From contig NZ_JARZFX010000001.1 of the NCBI RefSeq assembly GCF_036026595.1, positions 248,001 to 312,000 of the forward strand: a DNA stretch of 64,000 nucleotides, in the 5' to 3' direction. Of this stretch, positions 27,499-36,208 are shown in pieces (the first letter of the stretch is position 1; each line of letters opens with the position of its first letter). The position numbers and the translations under genes are program-made. The notes beneath the pieces were generated by a model that ran no database searches, was not told the DNA's origin, and worked only from the letters and a program-made list of their open reading frames with translations. This DNA is from Virgibacillus_P tibetensis (lineage in GTDB: Bacteria; Bacillota; Bacilli; Bacillales; Amphibacillaceae).

Positions 27499-27732
27499 AT
27501 GGAAGATAAAGCAAAACAAGCAGAACTTAAACTTAAAGACTACCAACGATTCATAGCAGCGTTGTTAATCTTAAGTTGTTATTTATATATGGGCGCGGTT
27601 ATTAATACGTATATTAGCCCTTCAAGTGATGGTGTTATTTTATTATACCTTTCACTTACATCTGTAGTTTCAGGTATAATATTATATTTCCAAAAGTACC
27701 GTATAGAAAGGGAATTGGAAAATGAGCGCTAA
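27499..27732 (+). CDS. Small membrane protein (YrhC-like)
   Basis: A 77-residue protein with a charged N-terminus and two membrane helices (AALLILSCYLYMGAVI and VILLYLSLTSVVSGIILYF), ending in a basic tail. Its length and pattern fit the YrhC family found in B. subtilis after mccB. I start at ATG 27499 after AAAGGAGAG; the frame is open further upstream but without a ribosome site. The function is unknown. Confidence 0.8.
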   Translation: MEDKAKQAELKLKDYQRFIAALLILSCYLYMGAVINTYISPSSDGVILLYLSLTSVVSGIILYFQKYRIERELENER

Positions 27733-27760
27733 TGCTTTTGCATAAGCGCTCATTTTTTAA
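27721..27760. terminator. Bidirectional terminator between yrhC-like gene and sigK
   Basis: AATGAGCGCTAATGC at 27721-27735 pairs with GCATAAGCGCTCATT at 27740-27754 with one mismatch and a TTTT loop. A T-run follows on the plus strand. The stem overlaps the stop codon of the yrhC-like gene and lies against the end of sigK. Confidence 0.88.
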
Positions 27761-28467
27761 ATTTTTCTCTCTTTTCGGTAGTACTCATGAAATACCTTCA
27801 TTAAAGCTCTTTTTTCAATTCGGGATACATAACTCCGAGAGATGTTCAGTTTCTTTGCTATTTCGCGTTGAGTCATTTCCTTATAGTCATTTAGACCGTA
27901 GCGATAGACAATCACTTCCCTTTCGCGATTATCAAGTATAGAAAAATAGTCTTGCATTTTTGCAATCTCCATGTTTAATTGAATATACTCAATTATATTT
28001 TCGTTTTCTGCTTCTAATATATCAATTAAACTAATTTCGTTACCTTCCTTATCCTGGCCAATTGGATCATGTAATGAAACATCCTTTTTAACCTTCTTTA
28101 AGGCACGAAGATGCATCAGAATTTCGTTTTCAATACACCTGGCAGCGTAAGTCGCCAATTTAGTACCCTTATCTGCGGAGAAGCTCTCCACTCCTTTAAT
28201 TAAGCCAATTGTCCCGATGGATATTAAATCTTCTACATCTTCTCCGGTATTCTCAAATTTTTTAACAATATGTGCAACCAATCTCAAATTATGTTCAATT
28301 AATTTATTCCTGGCAGTCCCGCTGCCATTTTGCATCTCTTTAATGTATTTAGCTTCTTCATCTGGGGGTAGAGGCTGTGGGAAAGCGTGATTTTTAACAT
28401 AGGATACAAAAAAGAGAGCTTCTTTTATGAGAAGAGCAAGAACACTTAAAATTCCGGACAAACACAT
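27757..28467 (-). CDS. sigK: RNA polymerase sporulation sigma factor SigK (pro-sigma-K)
   Basis: Late mother-cell sigma factor for spore coat and cortex genes. The product has the hydrophobic pro-sequence (LSVLALLIKEALFFVSYVKNHAFPQP) that is removed by SpoIVFB. Region 2 (IEHNLRLVAHIVKKFENTGE) and region 4 with its helix-turn-helix (QREIAKKLNISRSYVSRIEK) follow. The gene is in one piece, with no skin-type insertion. The ATG at 28467 is only 3 nt from AGGAGG; a TTG at 28461 has 9-nt spacing and aligns better with the B. subtilis start, so it may be the real one. Confidence 0.95.
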   Translation of the reverse strand: MCLSGILSVLALLIKEALFFVSYVKNHAFPQPLPPDEEAKYIKEMQNGSGTARNKLIEHNLRLVAHIVKKFENTGEDVEDLISIGTIGLIKGVESFSADKGTKLATYAARCIENEILMHLRALKKVKKDVSLHDPIGQDKEGNEISLIDILEAENENIIEYIQLNMEIAKMQDYFSILDNREREVIVYRYGLNDYKEMTQREIAKKLNISRSYVSRIEKRALMKVFHEYYRKERKI

Positions 28468-28562
28468 CAACCTCCTTAAATGTCTCCCTGGGCATCTGCC
28501 TATATAACATCTTTATGAAGCATAAGGGGATTTCGTGTCTGTCCAGTATAAGTAAGTAAAAA

Positions 28563-30041
28563 TTATGGGCTTAATTGCTTATATTTATGCTGACAATGTT
28601 CTATTGCTACATTAGCATCACTGTGAGGAACTTTTTTGTTACCAATAATTTGGTATTCTTCTTGACCCTTTCCAGCAATAATTAAAATATCACCAGGTTC
28701 ACTTAACTCAATTGCTTTTTTTATAGCCACTTTCCGGTCTGAGATTAATAAATATCTTTCATGCTGCATTCCTGTTTCCATGTCAGCTAATATACTGGAT
28801 GTACTCTCATTTCTAGGGTCATTAACTGTTAATATTACATAGTCTGCAAGCGATGCCTTCTCAGCCATTAATGGACGTTTATATGCATCCTGATCACCAC
28901 CAGTACCAGCGACGAATATCAATCTTTTTTCTTTAAACGGCATTACAGAAAATATAGATTTTTCAATTGCATCTGGGGTATGTGCGTAATCAATATACAT
29001 AGTGATCGGTGAATCAATATTTACTTTTTCCATTCTTCCGTTGATCGGTTTAAGATCCTTTAACATATCAACTAATTTTCGAATTGGCATTCTTTTAGCG
29101 AATAGGGAAGCAATTGCAGCTAATGCGTTGTAAACATTGAATTCACCTAAGAGCTTCATCTCAGCTGAGAATTCTCCCTCAGGAGAAAGCAATGTGAACG
29201 AAGTACTCTCTTGGCGGTATTTAATATCGACAGCTTTGAAGTCAGAATCTTCATAAATGCTATACGTTATAACTTCGGCCGAAGTGTGAGAATTGAATCG
29301 TTCTGACCAAGGGTCATCTCTATTCAAGACGGCATACTTCGGTTCTCTTAAATTGTTTCCAAGCTGTGCAAATAATAAACCTTTTACATAGGCATATTCT
29401 TCCATTGAAGCATGGTAATCCATGTGATCATGTGTAAGATTAGTAAATGTTACTACATCAAAATCAACACCCCATAATCTGCCCTGAGAAAGGCCATGGG
29501 AGGATACCTCCATAATGACGTGATCCACCCCTTGATTACTTACTTGATTAAGTAATTTCTGATTAGTCAGGGAATCACAGGTGGTATTGTCACTAACAAC
29601 CAGTTCATTATCAATATCAAAACCAATCGTTCCAGAAAGGGCTGTTTTTTGATTATCTTTTCGAAGCATCGCGTTCATCAGGCTTGTTACAGTAGTTTTA
29701 CCGTTGGTTCCTGTAACACCAAACAGAGTCATTTTCGTAGAAGGGTAATTATAATACTCATTTGCAAGTATAGCCAATGCTTTTGCGCTGTCGTTAACTA
29801 CAATTAACGCGGCATTTTCCAGGTTTATATCCAATTTTTCTTCTGCAACTATGACAGTGGAACCATTTTTTATGGCATCCTTGTAATAGTCATGCCCATC
29901 AACGGTAAATCCACGAATACAAACAAATAACGTACCATCTTCACATTTTCTGGAGTCTTGTTGAATGGAGTTTATTTCACTTGGTAGAGTCCCATATATC
30001 TTTTTTAACAGTAAACTTGATAATAATTTATACGTATTCAT
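28563..30041 (-). CDS. murE: MurE-family UDP-MurNAc-tripeptide ligase, probable second copy
   Basis: ATP-dependent ligase that adds the third amino acid to the peptidoglycan precursor. From ATG 30041 (9 nt after GAGG) it has 492 residues with all three Mur domains. The substrate part shows DSRKCEDGTLFVCIRGF, the P-loop is GTNGKTT at 111-117, and the C-terminal domain carries the amino-acid motif. That motif reads NDPR (407-410) where diaminopimelate enzymes have DNPR; the arginine is kept. Bacillaceae carry murE in the division cluster, so this gene beside sigK is probably a paralog, perhaps for the cortex. That role is inference. Confidence 0.88.
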   Translation of the reverse strand: MNTYKLLSSLLLKKIYGTLPSEINSIQQDSRKCEDGTLFVCIRGFTVDGHDYYKDAIKNGSTVIVAEEKLDINLENAALIVVNDSAKALAILANEYYNYPSTKMTLFGVTGTNGKTTVTSLMNAMLRKDNQKTALSGTIGFDIDNELVVSDNTTCDSLTNQKLLNQVSNQGVDHVIMEVSSHGLSQGRLWGVDFDVVTFTNLTHDHMDYHASMEEYAYVKGLLFAQLGNNLREPKYAVLNRDDPWSERFNSHTSAEVITYSIYEDSDFKAVDIKYRQESTSFTLLSPEGEFSAEMKLLGEFNVYNALAAIASLFAKRMPIRKLVDMLKDLKPINGRMEKVNIDSPITMYIDYAHTPDAIEKSIFSVMPFKEKRLIFVAGTGGDQDAYKRPLMAEKASLADYVILTVNDPRNESTSSILADMETGMQHERYLLISDRKVAIKKAIELSEPGDILIIAGKGQEEYQIIGNKKVPHSDANVAIEHCQHKYKQLSP

Positions 30042-30204
30042 AGTTGAAATCCTCATCCTTCATAGTACTATTATTAATTTGTCCAAACAGGCAAGTTATA
30101 AACCAGAAGTAAATATGTATTTTTTGATAACTATATCCCTTATTCCCGAGATCTAATTGTTTTAATCGAGTATTTGTTGCATTTTATTTTTAATTGATAA
30201 GAAA

Positions 30205-30243
30205 CTAAAAAAGAATGACTGTTTTAAAGTCATTCTTTTTTAG
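30205..30243. terminator. Terminator at the end of the mrp operon
   Basis: CTAAAAAAGAATGACT at 30205-30220 pairs perfectly with AGTCATTCTTTTTTAG at 30228-30243, with a 7-nt loop. Runs of A and T are built into the stem, so it works on the minus strand for mrpG and could also act on the plus strand. The rest of the gap to murE shows nothing clear. Confidence 0.85.
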
Positions 30244-30251
30244 TTATCCGG

Positions 30252-30638
30252 CTAAGCTTGTTTCCCTGGTTTCTTCCTTCGTTTCTTTAAAGCTTCTTCG
30301 TAAGCGTCTGTTCTATTTTTTAAATAAGGCTTTACCCCATTTTCATGAGCAGCTCTTGCTAACATGTGTGCAGATACAGGAGCTGTTAAAAAGATAAAGA
30401 CAATTGCCAATAGCAGTTTACCACTTACAATAGAATGGGATACATACAGAAACAAAAATGCACCAATAAGGATGGTTGAAATTCCTAAAGTAGCAGCTTT
30501 CGTTGCAGCATGAAGGCGTGTATAAACATCCGGGAAGCGAAGAATACCCAAAGACGCTGAAAAAATAAAAAACGTTCCAACTAATATAGAGACTATAATG
30601 ATAATATTTATGATGATATTACTCCAGATCTCTATCAA
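30252..30638 (-). CDS. mrpG: Na+/H+ antiporter subunit MrpG
   Basis: Last gene of the operon. A small membrane protein of about 128 residues with three helices and the family segment GILRFPDVYTRLHAATKAATLG. The C-terminus is strongly basic (KKRRKKPGKQ). No ATG is available; I use the TTG at 30638, 6 nt after AAGGGTG. A GTG at 30647 is the other option, and both lie inside the end of mrpF. It corresponds to MnhG. Confidence 0.9.
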   Translation of the reverse strand: MIEIWSNIIINIIIIVSILVGTFFIFSASLGILRFPDVYTRLHAATKAATLGISTILIGAFLFLYVSHSIVSGKLLLAIVFIFLTAPVSAHMLARAAHENGVKPYLKNRTDAYEEALKKRRKKPGKQA

Positions 30639-30930
30639 TAATAACACCCTTTTCTAGATATTTTGCAATGGCAAGTGTCCCTAAGAATGCAAGGATACCT
30701 ATTAATAATACGACATCGTTCAGGTTGGGAGTTATTAGGAAGATAGCTAATAATCCAGCAACACCCATTAAATTTATGCCTATTGCATCCAAAGCTACTG
30801 CACGATCAGCATTAGTGGGACCAGCAATTATCCGGTATAAAAGAAGAATAAGAGATGCTGAAATCCCGATAAAGCAAATATACAAGGCGATTTCAATAAG
30901 ATTTTCTGTTAGTTCCAGAAACTCCATCAT
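30619..30930 (-). CDS. mrpF: Na+/H+ antiporter subunit MrpF
   Basis: A 103-residue membrane protein with three helices and the MnhF/PhaF pattern RIIAGPTNADRAVALDAIG. Its ATG overlaps the mrpE stop by 4 bp, and its own end overlaps mrpG, so translation of E, F and G is coupled. In B. subtilis MrpF is also linked to cholate efflux. Confidence 0.93.
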   Translation of the reverse strand: MMEFLELTENLIEIALYICFIGISASLILLLYRIIAGPTNADRAVALDAIGINLMGVAGLLAIFLITPNLNDVVLLIGILAFLGTLAIAKYLEKGVIIDRDLE

Positions 30931-31403
30931 CTAGTCACCTCCATAATCGCTTTTTCAAAAGTGTTTTTAATTGAGTTTACTGATTGGTCAATATTATCGA
31001 TATTCATTGCATGAATAAATAACTGCTTATTATCATTGGATACAGCAACCGTTAACGTCCCTGGTGTCAAGGAAATTAAAAGCGATAGCAGTGTGATTTC
31101 CCAACTGCTTTTAACATCTAGTGGAAGTGCAAATATTCCCGGCTCCACATTCGGTTTTCGAATATAAGCAAGCTTTACCACGTCAAATGTAGATGAAATC
31201 AACTCTTTTATAAATAAAAATATTAATAAAAATATTTTTATGAAACGGTTTAAATAAAATGTGCCAGGCACAAATCTTCTTAGTAGGAGTAACAAGAATA
31301 TCCCTAATAAATATCCGAAGATAAAACTTGGTGTGGAGTAGGATTCACTTAGAAACATCCACATAAATGCAATAATTAAATTGATTACAATTTGAAAGGC
31401 CAT
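30927..31403 (-). CDS. mrpE: Na+/H+ antiporter subunit MrpE
   Basis: A 158-residue membrane protein, the same length as B. subtilis MrpE. The N-terminal half has two helices (AFQIVINLIIAFMWMFL and FIFGYLLGIFLLLLL). The conserved segment SLTPGTLTVAVSNDNKQLFIHAM lies in the soluble C-terminal part. It lies 6 bp after mrpD. Confidence 0.94.
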   Translation of the reverse strand: MAFQIVINLIIAFMWMFLSESYSTPSFIFGYLLGIFLLLLLRRFVPGTFYLNRFIKIFLLIFLFIKELISSTFDVVKLAYIRKPNVEPGIFALPLDVKSSWEITLLSLLISLTPGTLTVAVSNDNKQLFIHAMNIDNIDQSVNSIKNTFEKAIMEVTR

Positions 31404-31409
31404 AGTCGA

Positions 31410-32891
31410 TTACTCCTTTAATACAGAATCAATGTATATTTGTGGATCAAGTAAATAGGCTGAAATAGAGTCTGCAATTGGATAAAAATACTCTGCTCCT
31501 AGACCTAAAACAACAGATATTGATAAAAGTACAATGATAGGGGCTATAAGTCCCTTTGTCGATTTTTTCTTAAAGTTACCAGATGTATCTTTATCTCCCC
31601 AAAAGCCTTGGATGAAAATCTTCATAATAGAATAAAGGATTAATAAGCTGGTCAATAAACCAATTATCGCAATTGCTATTTCATTACTTGCAAATGCACC
31701 TTTAAGCAGTAATAGTTTGCCTATGAAACCACTGAAAGGTGGAATACCTGCTAAAACAAAACCAGAAATGAACAACAGCCAGCCTAAGAACGGGTAGTAG
31801 TGAATCAAGCCACCCATTTTTCGTAAATCAGAAGTTCCTGCAACATAAACTATAACTCCTACTAGTAAAAAGAGAGCAGCTTTTATAATCATATCGTGAA
31901 CTAAATAATAGATGGACCCACTTAACGCATCCTGGGTGAAAAGTCCAACACCCATTAAAATATAACCTATAGCAGGTATAATATTATAAGCTATAATCAA
32001 TTTAATATTAGTTGTAGAAAGTGCACCAATGACTCCAAATATCATGGAAAGAGCAGCAATCCATATGAATATTTCATGTGTCAGATCAATTCTATAAACA
32101 AATATTAAAGAGAAGACTCGTATAATGGAATAAATCCCGACTTTTGTAAGCAATGCACCGAATAATGCCGACACGACAGGGTTAGGTACTATATACGAAT
32201 TTGGCAACCAGTAATATAACGGAAACAGAGCCGCTTTCGTTGCAAACACAAAGAATAGCAAAATGCCAATTGTTGTTAAGATACCTTGTTGCTCCACTTC
32301 CTGAACACGTTCAGCAATATGCGCTAAATTAACTGTTCCGACAACTCCGTAAATGAAAGCAATTGCAGTAACAAATAACATGGAGGAGAAAAGATTTACT
32401 AGTAAATACTTAAGCGATTCTCTAAGCTGTACCTTTCCTCCCCCTAAAACAATAAGTCCATATGAAGCCATCAACAATACTTCAAAAAAGACAAAAAGAT
32501 TAAATAAATCACCTGTTAGAAATGCTCCAGAAACACCCGTAATCAAGAAGAAGAAAAAAGGATGAAAGTAATATTTTTCTCTGTCCCCCAGGCCGGCATA
32601 TGGTACATAAAATGCACATGCTGTCGCAATGATATTTGTTGTTAGTACAAGAATTACTGCGAGTGAATCAGCCACCAAGACGATACCATATGGGGCTGCC
32701 CATCCACCTGTCTCTAGTATAACAGCCCCATTTTCTAATACATACCATGTGATGTATACAGAGACACCTAAGCTAATTAAAGAAAACACCTTCGCCAATC
32801 CTCGAGAAATATTTTTCTTTGAGTTTGTAAATACAAGAATTATCGCTGCTATTAACGGAATAATGATTGGTAATATTGCCAGGTTACTCAT
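31410..32891 (-). CDS. mrpD: Na+/H+ antiporter subunit MrpD
   Basis: A large membrane subunit (493 aa, as in B. subtilis) related to the proton-pumping NuoM/NuoN subunits of complex I. About 14 helices are visible. The helix-8 region carries FATKAALFPLYYWLPNSY with the key lysine, and helices 5-6 carry FFEVLLMASYGLIV with the conserved Glu. Its start overlaps mrpC by 8 bp. Together with MrpA it forms the ion-translocating core. Confidence 0.96.
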   Translation of the reverse strand: MSNLAILPIIIPLIAAIILVFTNSKKNISRGLAKVFSLISLGVSVYITWYVLENGAVILETGGWAAPYGIVLVADSLAVILVLTTNIIATACAFYVPYAGLGDREKYYFHPFFFFLITGVSGAFLTGDLFNLFVFFEVLLMASYGLIVLGGGKVQLRESLKYLLVNLFSSMLFVTAIAFIYGVVGTVNLAHIAERVQEVEQQGILTTIGILLFFVFATKAALFPLYYWLPNSYIVPNPVVSALFGALLTKVGIYSIIRVFSLIFVYRIDLTHEIFIWIAALSMIFGVIGALSTTNIKLIIAYNIIPAIGYILMGVGLFTQDALSGSIYYLVHDMIIKAALFLLVGVIVYVAGTSDLRKMGGLIHYYPFLGWLLFISGFVLAGIPPFSGFIGKLLLLKGAFASNEIAIAIIGLLTSLLILYSIMKIFIQGFWGDKDTSGNFKKKSTKGLIAPIIVLLSISVVLGLGAEYFYPIADSISAYLLDPQIYIDSVLKE

Positions 32892-33222
32892 TTGAATTAC
32901 CCCTTAACTGTTCCATATTGTCTGTGTTATTCTCCTGTGCTGTTCGATAAGCCAGCACTAATAGAAGACTAGTTACTCCAAAACTTATTACAATTGAGGT
33001 CAAAATCAATGCTTGTGGCAATGGGTCTGTATACTCGGTTATCCCATCTGTCAAGACAGGGGGTTGCCCGGTTTTTAATTTACCCATCGTGAGTATGAAT
33101 ATGTGAGCACCATGGGTGATTAATCCTGTACCAATAACAATACGGAGTACTTGCTTCTGTAATAAATTATAGACTCCTGTTGCAAATAAAACTCCTGCTA
33201 AAATTGAAGTCACTATTTCCAT
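32884..33222 (-). CDS. mrpC: Na+/H+ antiporter subunit MrpC
   Basis: A 112-residue NuoK-like membrane protein with three helices and the family segment TGLITHGAHIFILTMG. Its ATG follows directly on the mrpA stop codon (TAAATGG), with AAGGAGG inside the last codons of mrpA. This leaves no room for mrpB, which in canonical operons lies between mrpA and mrpC. Confidence 0.95.
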   Translation of the reverse strand: MEIVTSILAGVLFATGVYNLLQKQVLRIVIGTGLITHGAHIFILTMGKLKTGQPPVLTDGITEYTDPLPQALILTSIVISFGVTSLLLVLAYRTAQENNTDNMEQLRGNSNE

Positions 33223-35544
33223 TTATTCTGCCTCCTTATTTTTTCTCAGTTTAATGAGGCTGAAGATAGCTAGGGCTGCAATACCCAGTACGGCTACTTC
33301 AAGTAATGTATCCAACCCACGCATATCTACTAGTATTACGTTAACTACATTTTTACCTCCACCAAGTGTGTAGGCAGTTTCCAGAAAATATTCAGAGATT
33401 GAATCAAAGCCATTCGTACTGTGTGCAGAAATTCCTATAATAGCCAATAATGTACCAAAACCAATTGCAATTGAAGCATTTACAATTTTTGAACCAGCAG
33501 CTTCATTTGTTTTTCGAAGTTTAGGCAAATGGTAAAAGCATAGTAAAAATAATGCAACGGTGACTGTTTCAATCACAAGTTGTGTCAACGCAATGTCTGG
33601 TGCGCGATAAATAACGAAAAGTATTGCCACACCATAACCGACTACACCTAAGACTAATATAGCGGCAAGATTGTTCTTTGTAAAAATGGTTGCTAAAGCA
33701 GCAATAATCATAATTCCTACTACTGATAATTCAAGAATTGTAATCTCGGCAAGGTTATCATAATTAATCGTAAGCCCATCTGTAACCATCATAAATCCAA
33801 AGGTGACAACCAAAATGGCAACTAAGATAAGAGACATATATGTCTTTAGCGATCCTGTCATATAATAATTCGTTATATTTGCTGAATAGGTATCAACCTT
33901 TTCGATCAGTCTGTCATATACTTTGTTAAAACTCCATTTACCTGGTAGGACATTATAAACGGGATACCATTGTTTTCGTGTAAGGAATAGAAGAGTTCCA
34001 ATAACCACTACAATTAGTGACATGATAAATGCTGTACTATCCCAACCATGCCAGAAATAGACACTTTCAAATTCCACTGCACTATTTACAGACTCCGCTG
34101 CATGCAATAGGAAGGGAGCATTAACCCAATTTGGGAATAAACCGATTAATATAACACCTAAAACCAGTATAATAGGTGAAATCAACATTCCAATTGGTGC
34201 TTCATGGGGTTTTTTAGGTAATAAATCAAATCTCTTTGGACCTGTAAACACTCCAAAGAAGAAATAGATAGAATAAACAAATGTAAATATACTGCCAAGC
34301 ACAGCCAAGTAAGGAATTGCTTGAGCAAGAAGATTCGCACTAGTTAGACCAAGTGTAGCGTCAAAGAACAGTTCTTTACTATAAAAACCATTTAGAAATG
34401 GAAGAGGTACACCAGCCATTGAAAATGTACCGAACAAAGCCAGGGTTGCAGTCATTGGCATAAACGTTAACAGACCGCCAAGCTTCCTTATGTCTCGAGT
34501 ACCTGTCTCATGGTCAACTATACCAGCAACCATAAATAAACTTCCTTTAAACGTAGCATGATTTAGGATATGGAATACAGCAGCATATACAGCTGCTTCG
34601 GTACCAAAACCGAGCATTGCCATAATCATACCCAATTGGCTTATTGTCGAGAAAGCCAGAATAGCTTTTAAATCAGTTTGTCTTACAGCCATATATGATC
34701 CCCAGCATAATGTAATGATTCCCACTAAGCTTACAGTAATAAAGAACCATTCATACGTTGAAAATACAGGAGAAAATCGTGCAATCAAATATATTCCGGC
34801 TTTTACCATAGTTGCAGAGTGAAGGTAGGCACTAACGGGAGTTGGTGCTTCCATTGCATCCGGCAACCAAATATGGAAAGGGAACTGAGCTGATTTAGTA
34901 AATGCACCTAATAGAATTAAACCTAATATTAATGGAAGGTAATCATTGTTTAGAATAACGTCTGCCTGCTGGATCATCACTTGTATACTGGTGGTTCCTG
35001 TGATAACAGACAGCAGCACAAAGCCACCAAACATACTTAACCCACCGAAAATTGTAATCATCATTGATTTTAAGGCTCCGTACCTCGAGCGCTCTTTAAA
35101 ATGCCAATACCCAATTAATAAGAAAGAAGATATAGATGTCAATTCCCAAAATGTATATAGGACAAATATATTATCTGATAGCACAACACCAAGCATAGCT
35201 GTCATAAACATTAATAAATAAACATAGAAATGCCCCAGACTTTCCTGTTTATCTAAATAAAAAATTGAATAGAGTACAACAAGTGCCCCAATACCACTTA
35301 TTAGTAAAACGAATAATAAACTCAAACCGTCCAAGTAGAAATCAAGGTTTATTCCTAATGAAGGTATCCAATTATACGTTTGTCTAAGTGGAGTAAAACC
35401 AGCTCCAACGAATTGAATAAAATAAAGAAAAATGGAAAAGGGGACAAAAAACACGAAAATGCCAGTATGTATACTATGTTTCAATTTACTTAACATAGGA
35501 ACAAAACATGCAATAAGTAGTGGAATTAATACTGCAAATATCAT
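33223..35544 (-). CDS. mrpA: Na+/H+ antiporter subunit MrpA
   Basis: The largest subunit (773 aa), related to NuoL. The core includes FVLYTFWELTSISSFLLIG and KSAQFPFHIWLPDAMEAPTPVSA, with the conserved Glu and Lys of the ion path. The C-terminal extension carries the MbhD/MbhE-like parts (YRAPDIALTQLVIETVTVALF and GGGKNVVNVILVDMRGLDTL), so the gene looks complete, though somewhat shorter than the roughly 800 residues of B. subtilis MrpA. The MrpB motif of the type GHNxPGGGF is nowhere in it, so it is not an A-B fusion. AAGGAGG precedes the ATG. Confidence 0.96.
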   Translation of the reverse strand: MIFAVLIPLLIACFVPMLSKLKHSIHTGIFVFFVPFSIFLYFIQFVGAGFTPLRQTYNWIPSLGINLDFYLDGLSLLFVLLISGIGALVVLYSIFYLDKQESLGHFYVYLLMFMTAMLGVVLSDNIFVLYTFWELTSISSFLLIGYWHFKERSRYGALKSMMITIFGGLSMFGGFVLLSVITGTTSIQVMIQQADVILNNDYLPLILGLILLGAFTKSAQFPFHIWLPDAMEAPTPVSAYLHSATMVKAGIYLIARFSPVFSTYEWFFITVSLVGIITLCWGSYMAVRQTDLKAILAFSTISQLGMIMAMLGFGTEAAVYAAVFHILNHATFKGSLFMVAGIVDHETGTRDIRKLGGLLTFMPMTATLALFGTFSMAGVPLPFLNGFYSKELFFDATLGLTSANLLAQAIPYLAVLGSIFTFVYSIYFFFGVFTGPKRFDLLPKKPHEAPIGMLISPIILVLGVILIGLFPNWVNAPFLLHAAESVNSAVEFESVYFWHGWDSTAFIMSLIVVVIGTLLFLTRKQWYPVYNVLPGKWSFNKVYDRLIEKVDTYSANITNYYMTGSLKTYMSLILVAILVVTFGFMMVTDGLTINYDNLAEITILELSVVGIMIIAALATIFTKNNLAAILVLGVVGYGVAILFVIYRAPDIALTQLVIETVTVALFLLCFYHLPKLRKTNEAAGSKIVNASIAIGFGTLLAIIGISAHSTNGFDSISEYFLETAYTLGGGKNVVNVILVDMRGLDTLLEVAVLGIAALAIFSLIKLRKNKEAE

Positions 35545-35778
35545 CTAATGGGATTCCTCCTTGAAAATAAAATTTTGTATTTGTTACTACACATATTCTG
35601 TTATTTAAATGGTAGAAAGCTATGTAATTTAATGGGGGTCAAACTTTTCTTATAATTGGGACCAGTACGGTGATTAATTTTATAACGTGTGAAATGATTC
35701 AAGGATGTGCTTGAACATGCCAATTAAAAAATTATCCAAAGGATAGTTTAACACAATATGAAAGGGAGAAAAATAAAT
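35545..35778. other. Intergenic stretch upstream of mrpA
   Basis: No gene is supported here. The stretch should hold the mrp promoter, reading leftward. A minus-strand TTGACC lies near 35640, but I see no convincing -10 at the right distance, so the promoter is not assigned. Confidence 0.5.
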
Positions 35779-35809
35779 AACCCCTATAATTTAGTCAATT
35801 ATAAGGGTT
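35779..35809 (-). terminator. Terminator after sda
   Basis: AACCCCTATAATT at 35779-35791 pairs with AATTATAAGGGTT at 35797-35809 with one mismatch and a 5-nt loop. On the minus strand it is followed by TATTTATTTTT, giving a usable T-rich tail for sda. Confidence 0.65.
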
Positions 35810-35847
35810 GGACGAGTTCCTTCATATTATATACGGAACAATAATAT

Positions 35848-35997
35848 TTATCCTAATTTAGAGGTGTATTTAATTTTAGATGATAACCGTCTTCTGTGAA
35901 TTTCTTCTTCGATTAAAGAGAGGAAGTCAGGGCTTAAATTTAATTCATTTGCTCTATGATATGATTCTATTAATAATTCATCTGACAAATGCTTCAT
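35848..35997 (-). CDS. sda: Sporulation checkpoint inhibitor Sda
   Basis: A 49-residue protein too short for many gene finders. It starts MKHLSDELLIESYHRANEL and continues DFLSLIEEEIHRRRL, which closely follows B. subtilis Sda, a helical hairpin that binds the histidine kinases KinA and KinB and blocks the Spo0A phosphorelay when replication is disturbed. GGGAGGGG precedes the ATG. Its position before yqeG is the same as in B. subtilis. A minus-strand TATAAT (+ strand 36049-36054) is the likely -10. DnaA-box-like sites lie just upstream. Confidence 0.93.
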   Translation of the reverse strand: MKHLSDELLIESYHRANELNLSPDFLSLIEEEIHRRRLSSKIKYTSKLG

Positions 35998-36090
35998 AAA
36001 TACAGCCCCTCCCGAAAAATTAAGATCTGAAATTGGTATTAGTTATTAATTATAATTTATCATGATAGATAAATGAGAACAAGGCGCAAG

Positions 36091-36189
36091 TTATCTACAA
36101 CGCCCTGTAGATAACTTGTTGATAAATCATAAAATCAACCACCATATGTTGTTGTAACAGGTTGCAAAATGTTGATAAAGTTATCCACA
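36091..36189. promoter_or_regulatory. Cluster of DnaA boxes upstream of sda
   Basis: Five 9-mers related to TTATNCACA lie in 99 bp: TTATCTACA at 36091-36099 (+), the same at 36106-36114 (-), TTATCAACA at 36117-36125 (-) and 36170-36178 (-), and a perfect TTATCCACA at 36181-36189 (+). In B. subtilis DnaA activates sda through such boxes, tying the checkpoint to replication initiation. The same role is inferred here. Confidence 0.85.
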
Positions 36190-36208
36190 GCGCGAAAAAA
36201 GTAACTAT

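Noticed and set aside
33223..35544. Possible frameshift or fusion hiding mrpB inside mrpA
   Set aside because: The mrpA product reads as one family member to its C-terminal DMRGLDTL segment, and the mrpC start follows directly with its ribosome site in the mrpA end; no second frame carries MrpB-like sequence.
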